From positions 780,316-844,315 of the forward strand of contig CACRXP010000150.1 in assembly GCA_902702965.1 (NCBI GenBank): a stretch of 64,000 nucleotides of DNA. Reading direction: 5' to 3'. Shown one piece after another: positions 12,601 through 23,344 of this stretch. Each line of letters begins with the position of its first letter. Position 1 is the stretch's first letter. Below the pieces are notes generated by a model. The model was not told the DNA's origin. It saw nothing but the letters and a program-made list of their open reading frames with translations, and ran no database searches. Position numbers and translations under genes: made by a program. The stretch comes from Spirometra erinaceieuropaei. Its lineage: Eukaryota; Platyhelminthes; Cestoda; Diphyllobothriidea; Diphyllobothriidae.

Positions 12601-13756
12601 TATTTTCTATTGTACAATCTGACCTCACTGTTGTCTTAGTTAACATTTTCTTTAAAAAAACTATATTTTCGGTTACTAATCTAAACCATCAGACTCAGAC
12701 CTGTCGTGGTGTGACGCCCCTCTTTCATGATGTAGCTCCATTTTAAGTGCTCCTTGTCCTTGTCTGTTCTGTAAGGCTTTGCATGAGCCTTTGCCCAGTT
12801 ATTTCATACTATAAAAATGTAGGGTGATCTGCCTTGGTGCGGTGAGACAACTACTAAGTCTTCTGGAGATTCCGGAGTTCATGAATTTGTTGGGATTCAC
12901 AAAGGTGAACACGACGGACGTGATTAAACAACAGTTTTATGGTCGGTCGAGGGAAAACTCAGTGTACCAGTTAAGACGGTCTAAATATAAGAGAATATCT
13001 TCTTGGGAATGGCGGCAGGGGCATAAGGAGACGAAAGGAGTGCGACGGAGCGGACGGCTGCCAAAATTCCGGTAAGCAGTCCTGCGTAACTTTCCCTTTG
13101 CCAGAATCGGGCGCATCAGTAGATCTCTGACCTGTTTATCGGCCTAGTCACCTCATAGGAAAAACGTGGTAGTATCTCCTCTGACAGATAAGTAGTCACC
13201 ATTCATCATTAATCCAACCAATCATAGCCCGATACGGGATAAGATGAAAGTCTATTAAACAATGAGGGTAGATGGAAAAGGTAGGTGGACGCAAGAAAAC
13301 GATGAGGACTAGGTAGAAGGGGTATATGGGGAAGGGCATTGGTGTAGGTATTACGACTTTCCGGTAGCCAGTTCGGCAGAATTGGTCAGTCTGTCAATAA
13401 GTCAGACACTGACCAATCACTCAAACTGAACACCAAAACAGAAGCCGATAATTAAAAATTAAAATTAAACTCTCCACCTTAATTAACCGATCATTACAAC
13501 GCCTTCGTCTTTAGGTCTCGCACTGTGCTCAGTGCCCGTATCAACAATGGGTGGCAGTATAACGACTTCCACAGCCACTGGAGAATCTTTGTCATCGGTA
13601 AGTATGGTTGATGAGTCCGGCGTACAATGGGATGGGTGTCCGCGGCAAGGTTTTCATTAAGTGAAGTGGGCCGCAAAGGGGATCGACTGTGGTTTGATGG
13701 CGTCATGGATAGGAAAGCTCGTAGAGACGAAAATGTCAAGGATAATAAATAAATAA
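12601..13756. other. Unassigned sequence
   Basis: Holds one exon-like open segment (12824-13075 ends at a GTAAGC and is preceded by a pyrimidine-poor TAG) without recognisable protein similarity, and short purine-rich stretches at 13240-13350. Nothing firm. Confidence 0.35.
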
Positions 13757-14890
13757 TTTTCATTAAAGACCCGTCGGGGTCCCATCAAAGCAAGTAAAAA
13801 TAAATTCGCATATGAATTTTAGACGAGGTAGGCAGACTCTGTAAAAATGCAATTCATTGTTTCAAATTTGTAGTCGTTTAGAAAAAATGATAAGCGGGCA
13901 GTGAAAAAACTCCAATTAAGCATTTGAAAATAATTGGATTAAATTTATAGGAGAAAAAAACCGTCGTTCATACTAACACAAAATTACGGGAAGGACTGGC
14001 CTGCATGTGACGGTATAAAATGGATTATAATCGGACATCGTCAGGGCAGAAATAAATGTCAGCCTTGAGGTGTAGGTATTCGGTTCGGGCAGGACTGGTC
14101 TCAATGTGACATTGTATACGGGATTTAGAGCGGACATCGTCAGGGTAGAATTTATACGCCGAATGAGAATATTTGCGTCAAAGTGGCCAGGCGAGAGGAA
14201 CTCAGGCGCGATCGGTCACAGTCCACTCCGATCCCAGCCGAGGAGTGGAGACGGAAGGTATGACCAAACTGCTAGTAGACGGCGAGATTCAGAGGGTTCC
14301 GCCATGAGCGTCGCCAGAAGCTTGAGGTCGAAATGAGGGAGGTGACATCACGAACCGCGAATCCCCATGATGGAGGAGTGGTAGCAGTGGACATATTAAC
14401 TTGTTCAAAACAGGGGTTGTAAAGATGTAAATAAAGGTTTTCGCTTGATCCACCATTAAATCCCAGTAGGACCCTTATCGACGTCAAGAAGCTGAGTGTT
14501 CGGGAATGAGACCGTTAAAATTGTCTTTAAATTTTCCGGTGTAAGGTGTTTGCGCAATTTCTATTTGAATACCGATAATTTAGTCGATGACTAATTTCTG
14601 TGGAAGATTATTCCAAAGGAAGGTATATTTGGAAGCAAAGAAGAGGGAGCGACTAGATGTAGTAAAAAGAGGCCACAGAAATACCATAGACGAGTTGTGC
14701 GTGGCATTATACCGATCTTTCGGAGTGAGAGTATCAATGAGCCGAAGACGGGAGCTAGAGTTACTGCGAAACAGGAAACAAAGGCCGGCTTCGAGTCTTC
14801 TTAACCACAAAAAGTTAATGTTCGCCAGCTGACATCTCTGAGTATAAGAAGTACCGGATGCGAAGGGAGAGGACGGTTTCCGGTGAAACC
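13757..14890 (-). mobile_element. CR1-like LINE, family A, 3' fragment (copy 1)
   Basis: Minus-strand 3' part of a LINE. The element's 3' end is the hairpin GACCC-GTCG-GGGTC at 13768-13781 followed (leftward) by a tail of ATTT-type repeats. About 700 bp of 3' untranslated sequence then leads into the RT C-terminal coding part. Copies 2 (19566-20197) and 3 (28478-31070) share the hairpin and 3' region. 5' truncation lies at about 14890, where a plus-strand family B fragment begins. Confidence 0.85.
14455..14890 (-). pseudogene. Family A LINE RT C-terminal fragment
   Basis: Contains RRLEAGLCFLFR, RLIDTLTPKDRYNATHNS and FFASKYTFLWNNLP, the typical end of CR1-like reverse transcriptases after the thumb region. 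The copy at 29184-29612 reads on past this copy's early stop (near 14580) to a C-terminus equivalent to about 14455. Catalytic RT motifs are absent here because of 5' truncation. Confidence 0.75.
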
Positions 14891-14904
14891 CCTCTGATGA
14901 TGAT

Positions 14905-15652
14905 ACATAACTCCAATCTAGGGACAATGGTTTTGCACTTTGCACGGTATATTTCGATTTCACTAAGGCTTTTGATCGTGTTGACCATGCTCTTCTTCTC
15001 TTGAAACTGTCCTCTTTCGGAATAGGTGAAAAACGTTTGAATTTTATATCATCTTACCTGGGCGCTCGTACACAACGAGTTAAGATTTCCGCTGCTATCT
15101 CCAACTCCACATGTGTGAGGAATGGAGTCATTGAGGGACGTGTATTCGGCCAGCTCTTATTTTGCCTTTCTGTTAACGATGTACCAGATGTATTTCAGAG
15201 TGGTAAGCCCTTCACGTATGTCGGTGATCTGAAAGTTGCATATCGATATAAGCCGGCAGATCATGACATCGTGCTTGAGCCCCTAAGGAGCAACCTACAG
15301 GCCTTTGCCCAGTGGTGCCGCTCATGGTGCCTTTCTCTGTCTTGGCATTAATGCTCAGTCATGGTGGTTGGCGACGACCGCCAACCTCAACTAAGCATTG
15401 ACGGTCACACCATAAATGTGCCTGGGCTTATTAAGAATCTGGATGTGTCATACTCCAGAATCCTCAATCTTTCGGAGCACTGTGCCTTGATAGTCTCCAG
15501 AACACGTAGAACGACCGGGTTTATCCTCCGAAACTTTAAAACTAATGACATTACAATGCGCCACTATAACATGTACTTTTGACATGACCTGGAATACTGT
15601 TCGTTTTTCTTTAGCCTCATCCGTGCTACTGAGCAGAAGAAAATAGAATCTA
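14905..15652 (+). pseudogene. Family B LINE reverse transcriptase fragment
   Basis: Reads QSRDNGFAL, then VYFDFTKAFDRVDHALL, ARTQRVKI, a GxVxG-type palm motif (VIEGRVFGQLLFCL), and the catalytic box altered from YADD to YVGD (about 15216). The domain continues as NLSEHCALIVSRTRRTTGF after a stop near 15351. Two further stops. Compare the cleaner copy at 25746-27262. Confidence 0.82.
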
Positions 15653-15811
15653 GGCAGAATGAAATAACCGACAAAGACAAGGGAGACTGGCATGGCCATT
15701 TCTGGCTTATTAGCCGTCGTCAGCCAGTCATACCCAACCCCGAAGTGTGGCACGCCCGAGGCTCGAACTCGCGACCTGTTTGTTAGAAGTCCACGCCTCA
15801 AAGCACTGAGC
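15653..15811 (-). repeat. tRNA-Arg-like SINE, body and most of head
   Basis: On the minus strand a Pol III B box (GAGTTCGAGCC) follows an anticodon-arm-like GGACTTCTAAC, the pattern of tRNA-Arg(UCU). The A-box half lies beyond a solo LTR at 15812-16327 and resumes at 16328-16345 (GGGCTCGTGGCTC). The body continues as TTGGGTATGACTGGCTGACG, seen again at 51125-51352. It ends at AGGCAGAATGAAAT (plus strand, 15653). Confidence 0.72.
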
Positions 15812-16327
15812 TGTAGCGTCCGAGGATGTCAAGGGTAGCACACACCACAGCTAAGAAACGCTGAGAAGAGATCCTGGCGGAGGTAGAGTCTGAACAGAAC
15901 CGTTAGCATTCCTGGATACTCATTCAGCCACGGAAGAAGAAGTAGGTCAAGTATGAGATATATTATAATAGAATGAAATGGATACGGAGAACGTGTACAT
16001 AAACGTAAGTGTACATGCGGAATGAGGAACTACGAATAGGTGACCTGTCTGGATGGATAGACGACCCTAAGATACTAGCTAAACAGCCGGTGGGGATGCA
16101 GCGCTCTGTGCAACTGCAGGGAAGGGTCGAAGGAAAGCCGACGTTGCGTGAGAGAGCGGGAGAGAGTCGAGAGCGACGGTACGTTGCGGGAGGGGGGTCG
16201 GCGGCAGCGAGGGGAGGGGACACCAGCCATCTTCGCCAGCACACAGTTACGTCCGCTCCATCCCAGGTCCACGCGCCAAAAGTGTCCCGTCATTCAAACA
16301 ACTCTGTCCAAGTCCAGGGGCGTTACA
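15812..16327 (-). mobile_element. Solo LTR (family LTR2) with GAGC target duplication
   Basis: 516 bp bounded by TGTAGCG (plus strand) and GGCGTTACA, flanked by GAGC at 15808-15811 and 16328-16331. That is a 4-bp target-site duplication as expected for LTR integrases. The same LTR is at 38311-38821 and 42028-42546 in the opposite orientation. It has no internal region, so it arose by LTR-LTR recombination. The frame at 16009-16380 is not a gene. Confidence 0.93.
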
Positions 16328-16345
16328 GAGCCACGAGCCCGTTGC
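16328..16345 (-). repeat. tRNA-Arg-like SINE, 5' part of head (A box)
   Basis: On the minus strand this holds GGGCTCGTGGCTC, the acceptor and A-box half of the tRNA-like head, cut off from the rest by the solo LTR. Removing the LTR and one GAGC restores the A-box spacing. Confidence 0.65.
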
Positions 16346-16376
16346 ACTGTCGGTTTTCGATCGGGAATATACAATG

Positions 16377-16494
16377 GTAGGGGGCGCTCACCGATCGTTC
16401 TTACGGAACTCACTCGTTCAATGGTGCCTTATGGGCACTCTCAAGCCCAGCCAGCAGCCGCACAGCGGCGCATGATATAGGCAGAATGAAATTA
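16377..16494 (-). repeat. SINE 3' body fragment
   Basis: Minus-strand copy of the region ending GATCGGTGAGCGCCCCCT, including the GCCGCTGTGCGGCTGCTGG hairpin-like string. It carries the same AGGCAGAATGAAAT boundary (16481) as the neighbouring SINE piece, so two SINE copies sit head to tail here. Confidence 0.6.
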
Positions 16495-16839
16495 CCGACA
16501 TTTCCATTGCTTTTCGACAGGAGTTTTTTTCACTGCTGGATGGATTTGTGTTTAAAGCCTCCCTGACAATGCCTGTAAACTAGCATTAAATAAAATTCTT
16601 ATTATTAATCTCATTACCTCTTCGTAATTTTGCACTGTAGCATAACAGTATGTCCCGATTTGGTAGTTCTGTCCGGTATATTTACGACCATACCTAAAAT
16701 TTTGATGGCACAAAGTGAACTGACTAGTGGTGTGGACTGCGTACTATGCCTGTTTAGTGATCCGAGAGGCCTGTGTGGTGTTATCGGTATTTAAAATGAG
16801 TCTTGTGTGGGAAGTTGAAAAGTAGATCACGGATTAACC

Positions 16840-17130
16840 GTAAGTCCCAGCCAGTGCAAAGGAACTGCAATGGGAATCCGGTATTTGAGTGGACCAGATA
16901 GGCAAAGAGGTAAAATAGGAGATGAACATCTCAGTCGTGTTCGTGGTCCTTTTTGAGATATGCTATAGCAGTTTCCTAATTGTGCGATTTGTGCGCTCGA
17001 TGAAATTGTTCCCTTCTGGGTGGCAGGGTGTTGTACGAGTTTTAGGGATACAAAGAATCTAACAAACCCTTTGAAACCTTCGCGAATCGAAGTTGGACCC
17101 ACAATCGACAGAGTCTAGGTCAAGGCGCGC
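16840..17130 (-). pseudogene. Gypsy-type integrase relic, C-proximal part
   Basis: Minus-strand frames give CGSNFDSRRF, then HPEGNNFIERTNRTIRKLL, the hallmark end of a Gypsy integrase catalytic core (the Glu of the DDE triad lies in FIERTNRT). This is followed by a degraded HSNTGFPLQF. The upstream half appears at 23345-23565 on the same strand, so family B LINE insertions seem to have split one old element. Confidence 0.65.
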
Positions 17131-17289
17131 AGCTCAATTTCAAAGATAAATGATGCTTTGCATTTACTTAGATTTTCCCAAGGAAGTAATGCGTAATTTG
17201 ATTGAATTCTTCTCAAAAGTTGCTTTTTGTGGCAGGGTATAATCTTCCCTTGTCCTATTGGACAGTCTGTCAGTATAGTTGCATCTTTA

Positions 17290-17400
17290 TGATAATATTT
17301 ATTTAATTCAATGCCATTTTACAAGCGCATTCATTTTGGGAAGCGCCTGCTTACCGACGCCGTGTCAGACCGTCTCCTTCTGGTTAACACTGTAAATTAG
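17290..17400 (-). repeat. Family B LINE 3'-terminal fragment
   Basis: A degraded minus-strand form of the family B terminal hairpin (CAATGCCATTTTACAAGCGCATTC) next to an ATTTATTT tail. Too short to say more. Confidence 0.35.
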
Positions 17401-17519
17401 CATTTGCTGCACTGTGCGTTTTGTTGTAAGTTAACCATGGTTTGATTTTCGCATGGCGACGAAAAACCTGTTTAATAACTTACAATGCCCAGAGGAAGAC
17501 TTGGTAAAAGACGAATGCT

Positions 17520-18640
17520 TGCGGCCTCCTCGCCATCTCTGAGTGCTAGAATCGTGACCGGAGACACAACAGGTGCCAGCGTGTGTTAACAGCCGTCTCT
17601 AGATATGACTCTTGACCTCTTGACCCTCTAGCCGCCCAAAACTACGCCTCTGCTAGTCGTACCAGAACATCACTCGACGAAATACTCGGTTAGTTGATAT
17701 ATAGCGATATAAACAGCACTTCAGACAAGGTAATTGAACAAGCGTTTGAATTTATTGGGGTTATCGTCTCCGTAAGTATGGAGAGGATAAAACGCAGGCA
17801 TAATTTTACACTGCGTAATATTCCGAACCACTTTTCTGCTATTGAGAGTGCGTATTTGTTTTCGCAGTTGTGGTTTTAGTGTCGCGCAAGCTAAACAATT
17901 ACGTTAACTCAGCTGTAATGCGCCAATACTGGTTACTCTCTTCTTCTTCTTGATAAAATTTGACTTCATCTTGTCGAGGAAGAAGATAACTATTGCTATT
18001 TAAACTATTGCTATTTAAACTCTTATATAATCACACATTTAACCCACTCTCCTCTTTAAGACACCATGTCCACCCACGACGTAACAGTTTCCGTGAGGTC
18101 TTTTTATTTCTTCCTCCGGCACTTACTGTTAAATATCGTTGGTTCTATTCTGTAAATGCAATTGCTATTTGGAATAAACTACCCATGAGTGTGAAAAGTC
18201 TGCAAAATTATCCTTTATTTAAGAGAACTATTACTCGATTTTTGCATTCAGAAAAGCTCCCACAAATTTTGGGTGCTGAATCCACTGATCGACTGTACTG
18301 TAGCGATGGCGTTAGTGGTCTCTGAACACTATGGCCGGTCTCGCCAGCTGTTGCTCAACGCCTCTACTTTGACTATCGCCAACTTTATGAAAGGAATTGA
18401 CGTCTGATAATCTCCGATACCGTGCAACTCCCCCCCCCTTCTTGACGGTCGAAACTCTACCACCAGTAGTTTTTTTCTCCTGAACCTTCAAAACCATGAA
18501 ACCACCATCAAGTGTATTTTTATTTTTCTCTAATTCAGGAGTTTTTTCACTGCTGGTCGGATTTGTGTTAAATCGCTTCCCTTGACAATGCCTGTAAACT
18601 GGCATTAAAAAAATTACTATTACTATTACTATTACTAAAG
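17520..18640 (+). mobile_element. Family B LINE internal-deletion derivative
   Basis: An ORF1 segment (LIYSDINSTSDKVIEQAF, RRHNFTLRNIPNHFSAIESA) is joined directly near 17960 to the RT C-terminal region (LLFKLLYNHTFNPLSSLRHH, AIAIWNKLP). It ends with the intact terminal hairpin AATGCC-TGTAAACT-GGCATT (18587-18606) and an (ATT)/(ACT) tail. Endonuclease and RT catalytic parts are missing. A 15-bp perfect tandem duplication (AACTATTGCTATTTA twice) sits at the join, about 17987-18016. Confidence 0.8.
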
Positions 18641-18644
18641 AATT

Positions 18645-19400
18645 CTGCCGTAAATGGCGTTGCGCAGTTTCCTATGATCTCACACCAAGGCAGAGAAGAC
18701 TCGGCAATTGGAAGCCGTCGAAATCCAACACCGATATAACGGCCCCTGTTTTCATGTCGAATAAGTCTTCTTCGACATCCTCTGTGATCTCAATACTTAA
18801 TGACATAGGTGAGACCTCCGAACGCAACAGCACACCTTGTATGCAAGCACTTCCTTTCCGACTGCACTGGCATCCCCTTGTAAACCAAAGCAAGTGCCTA
18901 AATCAACGACGAGTCCGAGTGCAATTTCAGCCACTCGTACACGGGATAAACCCAGTTTCTCTAATAACTCTTTCCTTCCACACTCGCTCGCCATTCCCTC
19001 AAAATCCATGACCCGTGCTTCGAACTATCTCCAGGCCTCATATTGAAACGGTTAAGCCGAATATGCCTACATTTTCGATTTTGAATAGAATTCCCGTCCT
19101 GATCGAAGTAGTGCGTCCCCCACCCCCACAACATGATCCCTCAACGATCGGTTTATCAATGGGGTTCCCATGCAAATATTCATATGGGGTCGGTTTAATC
19201 ACCCGATCCCCAGTTTCATCTCGGCGGGAACACGTTACGGTATCCTGCCTATAGATTTCCAGTACATAATCAGTCATCTAACGATAGTAATCAGTTTTCC
19301 TGCCCGTCCTTTCCTCCCCAAATCCTACTCCGCTTTATCCGCATCAGGATAAAGCGGACAGGTGCATCCGGAACATATGTTCCGTTGGCAGTCTACCACT
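18645..19400 (+). pseudogene. Family B LINE ORF1 C-terminal part
   Basis: Homologous to the minus-strand frame 32355-33134: KQVPKSTTSPSAISATRTRD and SRPHIETVKPNMPTF correspond to KHVPKSKANPIAVSATRTPD and SPHIEAVRPNMPIF. A low-complexity Ser/Pro/Thr-rich linker with no catalytic motif, likely RNA-binding in the intact element. Three frames are needed to follow it. Confidence 0.7.
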
Positions 19401-19434
19401 AGACGACGTAGATCGGCTCCGTCAGAAATAAACA

Positions 19435-19565
19435 GTCCGTCTCCTTTAACCTTCTGTTCTAAATGCCAGATCCCTGCTAAATAAGATGTCTTTGCATCAG
19501 ACTCCGCGTCCGTCGATTGTTTTACTTACTGAGACATGGGCAACAGCTTTTGTAGCTGACAATTA
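19435..19565 (+). pseudogene. Family B LINE endonuclease, N-terminal piece
   Basis: The NARSLLNKMSL block and the TETWATAF block (catalytic Glu) of the AP-type endonuclease are visible before the frame is cut by an inserted family A 3' end at 19566. Continues at about 20210. Confidence 0.6.
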
Positions 19566-20197
19566 TAATAGTTATTATTATTTATATTAAAGACCCGTCG
19601 GGGTCCCATCAAAGCAAGTAAAGATAAATTTGAACACGAATTTTAGACGAGAAAGGCGAAATCTGTGCAAAGTGCAATACACAGTATCTGAATTAGAAGT
19701 CCGTTAAGAAACATGATAAGCGAGGGTTGGAAAAAAACTCCACATCAAAATTTAAAAATGATGAGATGAATTTTACAGAAGAAAAACACCCCTCGAAAAA
19801 ATAGAAACAGAAAAATGCCGTCAGGACTGGCCTACATGTGGCGGTATAGAATGGATTATAGTCGAACATCGTCAGGACCGAAATAAATGTCAGCGGTGTA
19901 TGGCATTGTATAACGGACTTCATGAAGGGGTAAGTAGGCGGGTCGGTCAGGACTGGCCTGTATGTGGCCTTGAATAAGGCAAATAAGTGGCGAAATTGAA
20001 AACCAGTCTCCAGGCGAAAGGAACCCAGATGCGGTCGGTTACATTCATCCGAGTCCATCCGAGGATTGGGCAAAGGAGGTGCAACCAGACTACTAGTATA
20101 TGGCGAATACAGAAGGCTTCGCCAAGATCGTCAATGGAGCGCATTCAGTGAGGGAACGATGAAAACCATTCTCGAGGCGATAGGAACCCAGATGCTG
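19566..20197 (-). mobile_element. CR1-like LINE, family A, 3' end (copy 2)
   Basis: Minus-strand insertion. The terminal hairpin is at 19592-19605, with an AAT-type tail at its left. Only 3' untranslated sequence is present. The right end carries a short partial duplication (GGAACCCAGATGC occurs at about 20020 and 20181). Confidence 0.75.
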
Positions 20198-20209
20198 TAT
20201 CCTCTCTGC

Positions 20210-20960
20210 ATATCCTCTCTTCTAGACTATACTTGCATTAACAATGATTGTCAAGACAGTCGTGGTGGAAGGAGCTGCATTTACGTTTAGCAAAAGCTTG
20301 CATTTCTGCCGCTGGAACTTCCTCATTTTCCCGCTGTAGAAGATAACTGCTAAGTTCCCTTTACTCGTCGACTGTATCTACCACCCACCCAACACCAGTG
20401 ACGATTTTGATAGTTCTTTCACACGCGTTTCATGCTGCGACCGAATTAAACTTTAAATATAAAGTGGTTGCGGGTGAGCTCAATCTTCCTTAAGTCCGCT
20501 GGTCTCCGCCGTCCGGTCCAAAAAACCTCGAGGATTCACCTGAGACTTTGGATGTTGGGATATGGAGTCAGGCGATCAATTTTCCCAACCGAGGATCAAG
20601 CATAATTAACCTAGTTTTCCGTAGAGGCTTCACGCCCTTTTCACTGTCATCCCTAGACTAACTCGGGGGCTCGGACCACAGCATAATTGCCTCTATGTTA
20701 GAACCCGAGGCTGGCAAACTTTACCGTCAGAGCGTAGCTTCTTCTTCGGCTTCCGGTAAGCCCGCTCGACCGAATTATCGACGTACCTGAATTCTTACGA
20801 CAGGACTGACTTTTTACTAAGTTCGATGTAAATCTTTATACTGCTAAACTGTTCACAATTTTGAATCCGCTTGCTTCTCGTTTTGTTTCCGTAAGAAAAT
20901 AATTAATGTCGGTAATCAGATTTTTCTTTTCTTACTCTTTCGTCGTAGCTTGCTTCAGTT
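20210..20960 (+). pseudogene. Family B LINE endonuclease, remaining part
   Basis: Resumes with CINNDCQDSRGG and runs degraded through the equivalents of the VAGECNLPEVFW and GGSDHDIA blocks seen intact at 27644-28480. It ends with KKIINVGNQIFL near 20930. Multiple stops. Confidence 0.65.
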
Positions 20961-20984
20961 TCAGTTTAATTAGGGAAACATTGG

Positions 20985-21080
20985 TACTGAAAATTGGAAC
21001 TCCATGTTTGCTACAAGGAGGCGAATTATATCAAAAATTTGAAAATGGAAACATCAAACAGCTGCAAAATTTTTTCGATC
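20985..21080 (-). repeat. Inverted piece of a LINE RT C-terminal region
   Basis: Its minus strand aligns with the plus strand at about 22865-22950, sharing GCAGCTGTTTGATGTTT and GGTATAATTCGC-like strings. So a fragment of LINE 3' coding sequence lies inverted inside the endonuclease-RT linker of this copy. Confidence 0.55.
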
Positions 21081-21159
21081 GAAAACCTTTCGAAACCAGT
21101 TAGATAAACAAATTGTCCCAAGTGTTAAAAACAGTAGCACTACTGAACTCTTGAAAAGT

Positions 21160-22455
21160 GAAGGCCCATGTAAAAACGCAGCTCCCCAACCTCCGAGACG
21201 CTCTTGGAACTCCTAGAGCAGACGTCCAGTTGACCGCAGATAGTTCCAATGCTCCGCCTCCGACCATCCAGGCTTGGACCGGAGACGTTCCCAAAACTTT
21301 GGCTCTCATCCTCTTGGAAGTGACTGTAGTGCTCCAGTGTTTTCGTCAGTCTCATAGTCGGGGACCTGATGGTGCCATAGTTAGCATTTGAAAACGGAAG
21401 CAGACTAAATTTTCCCGTCCATCCTGTGAAAGATATTAAAACTCGCTCTTGAAAGTGAAACCTATCCCACGTTATGGAAGGAATCACGCACTCTGCCTAT
21501 CCCCAACCACGGTCACTCTACGTCATTTGACGACTTTAGGCCAATAAACACCCTCACCGCAGTTTCGAAAATCTTAGAGAAATCGAGCAAAGATAGGATA
21601 ATGTGCCAATGAACATAGAAACCCTACTGAGTGCTGCTTAGCATGGATTCCTTAAAGCTTGGTCCTGTGACCAGAGTCAGCTCTCTTTCGTTGATCACGT
21701 TCTCCAGTCTATGGACTATCGTTTTGCACTTTACACAGTCTATTTCGATTTCACCAAGACTTTTGATCGCGTGGACCATACTTTCCTCCTCTTAAAACTT
21801 TTCTCTCTCGGAATAGGTGGTAAACTTCTGAATTTGATATTCTCTTACCTGGGTGGCCGCACACAACGTGTTCAAATTTCAAATGCTATCCCCAGTCCCA
21901 CTCGCGTGAAGAGTCGAGTCATTCAGGGTAGTGTACTTGCCCCACTATTATTTTGTCTTTTTGTCAACGACTTGCCAAATTTATTTTAGAATGGTAACCC
22001 TTCATGTATGCCAATGATCGAAAAGTTGCAGATAGATATAACCCGGCAGATCGTGACATGGTGCTCGAACTCCTAAAAAGCGATCTACAGACCTTTGCCC
22101 AGTGGTGCCGTACATGGCGCCTTTCTCTTTCTTGCATAACTTCTTTGGTATGGTAGCTGGGGATGACCATCAACCTCAACTTAGTATCGATGGTTACGAA
22201 ATAAATGTGCCTGAATTTATTAAGGCTCTCGGTGTATCATGTTTCAAGCGTCTTAATCTTCCGGAGCGCTGATAGTCTCCAAAGCACGCAGAACTATCGC
22301 GTTGGTCCTCCGAAATTTTAAAACTAACGATATTAGAATGCGTCTTTATGAAATATACGTCAGACCTGACCTGGAATACTGTTCGTCTTTTTTCAACCTC
22401 ATGCGTTCTGCTGAGTGGAAGAAAATAGAATCCGTCCAACGCTTTTTTACCGAGA
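21160..22455 (+). pseudogene. Family B LINE reverse transcriptase relic
   Basis: LRDALGTPRADVQLTADS, then SRGPDGAIVSI (finger motif), FDDFRPINTL (about 21527), VYFDFTKTFDRVDHTFLLLK and VIQGSVLAPLLFCLFVNDLP. The catalytic box is damaged (a stop before it, then YAND-like near 22010). The thumb-like region resumes to about 22440, where a SINE fragment has landed. Confidence 0.8.
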
Positions 22456-22459
22456 CAGT

Positions 22460-22625
22460 TTTAGCTGAATGACATTACCTATAAAGAAAATGAGAACTGG
22501 TAATGTCACACTACCTATATCATGTGCTGCTGTGCGGCTGCTGGTTGGGCTGGAGAGAGAGCCCGTAAGGTACAACGGAACGAATGAGTTACTTAAGAAC
22601 GATCGGTGAGCGCCCCCTCCCTTCG
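22460..22625 (+). repeat. SINE 3' body fragment
   Basis: Contains CTATATCATGTGCTGCTGTGC and ends CGATCGGTGAGCGCCCCCTC, as in 51221-51352. 5' truncated. Inserted between the RT thumb and C-terminal regions of the family B LINE. Confidence 0.65.
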
Positions 22626-22629
22626 AGAG

Positions 22630-23339
22630 TTTTAACTTGGACCGCCAATACTTGACCTGTCAGGAACGTTGCGAGCTTACAGGCCTTGATCCCTTTTTGC
22701 TTCTTCGGTTACAAAGGGGACTAATTTTACTGTTTAAGCTCTTAAACAGACGTACTTTTAGCCCGCTTACCACTTTAAAACCTATCGACCACACCCTAAG
22801 TAATAGTCCCCGTGAGTTCTTTTTATTTCTTCCTCTGGCACACTCCGTTAAATATTGTCGACTCTTTTCTGAGAAAAAAATTATGCAGCTGTTTGATGTT
22901 TTTTTTTCAAACTTTTGGTATAATTCGCATCCGTGCAGCATGCAGGGATTTTAAACATTCAACACCTATATTTCCTTCAGATAAACTGTACTGAACTGAA
23001 TCTACTTATCTAATCTACCGTAGCGATGGAGACCGCGGACTCTAATCCCAATGCCGGTCTCACCAAAGACAATTTCTTCAGCCGCTAGAGAACAACTGTT
23101 CTTAAATGCCTCTGTTTGGTCCAGTACCAGTTTCATGGAAAGAAAATTAGGCAGGAAGTATTCGATGCAATTTTACCCATCCATTTGTGGATTGCCGTCA
23201 GTTCACTGGCAGCAGTTTTTTTTCTCCTGAACAATCCAACCTACAAAAACAGCGTCCTCTGTATCTATTCATAAGGGTCTTTTTTACTATTAGTCAAATG
23301 CGTGCCTGTAAACTGGCATAAATCACAATTATTATTATC
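22630..23339 (+). pseudogene. Family B LINE RT C-terminus and 3' untranslated end
   Basis: CQERCELTGLDPFLLLRLQ, then GLILLFKLLNRRTFSPLTTL and LFLPLAHSVKYCRLFS match the C-terminal region at 26060-26452. Then the sequence diverges (KKIMQLFDVFFSNF) and a stop follows. The 3' untranslated part ends in the family B hairpin, with the outer stem bases degraded. Confidence 0.7.
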
Positions 23340-23344
23340 AGAGC

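Larger units (their letters stand above)
14895..16610 (+). mobile_element. CR1-like LINE, family B, copy split by insertions
   Basis: An RT segment at 14905-15652 and a family B 3' untranslated end at about 16500-16610, which has the terminal hairpin AATGCC-TGTAAACT-AGCATT at 16568-16587 and an ATT-rich tail. The two are separated by a SINE/LTR cluster. The last about 130 codons of RT are missing at the junction. Confidence 0.75.
18641..23339 (+). mobile_element. CR1-like LINE, family B, long decayed copy
   Basis: Starts inside ORF1 (EFCRKWRC..), directly after the tail of the preceding family B copy. It continues through ORF1, endonuclease, RT and 3' untranslated region, ending in GCCTGTAAACTGGC (about 23303) with an ATT tail. 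Interrupted by a family A 3' fragment (19566-20197) and a SINE fragment (22460-22625). Many stops and frameshifts. This is the longest family B copy in the window. Confidence 0.82.

Noticed and set aside
12824..13075. Possible host exon ending in GTAAGC
   Set aside because: The preceding acceptor is poor, no partner exon was found, and the peptide matches nothing I recognise.
15750..15811. Functional tRNA-Arg gene on the minus strand
   Set aside because: A and B boxes are present only after removing the LTR, acceptor-stem pairing is poor, and the SINE body follows directly.
16009..16480. Arg/Gly-rich overlapping frames on both strands
   Set aside because: They lie within a solo LTR and a SINE fragment.
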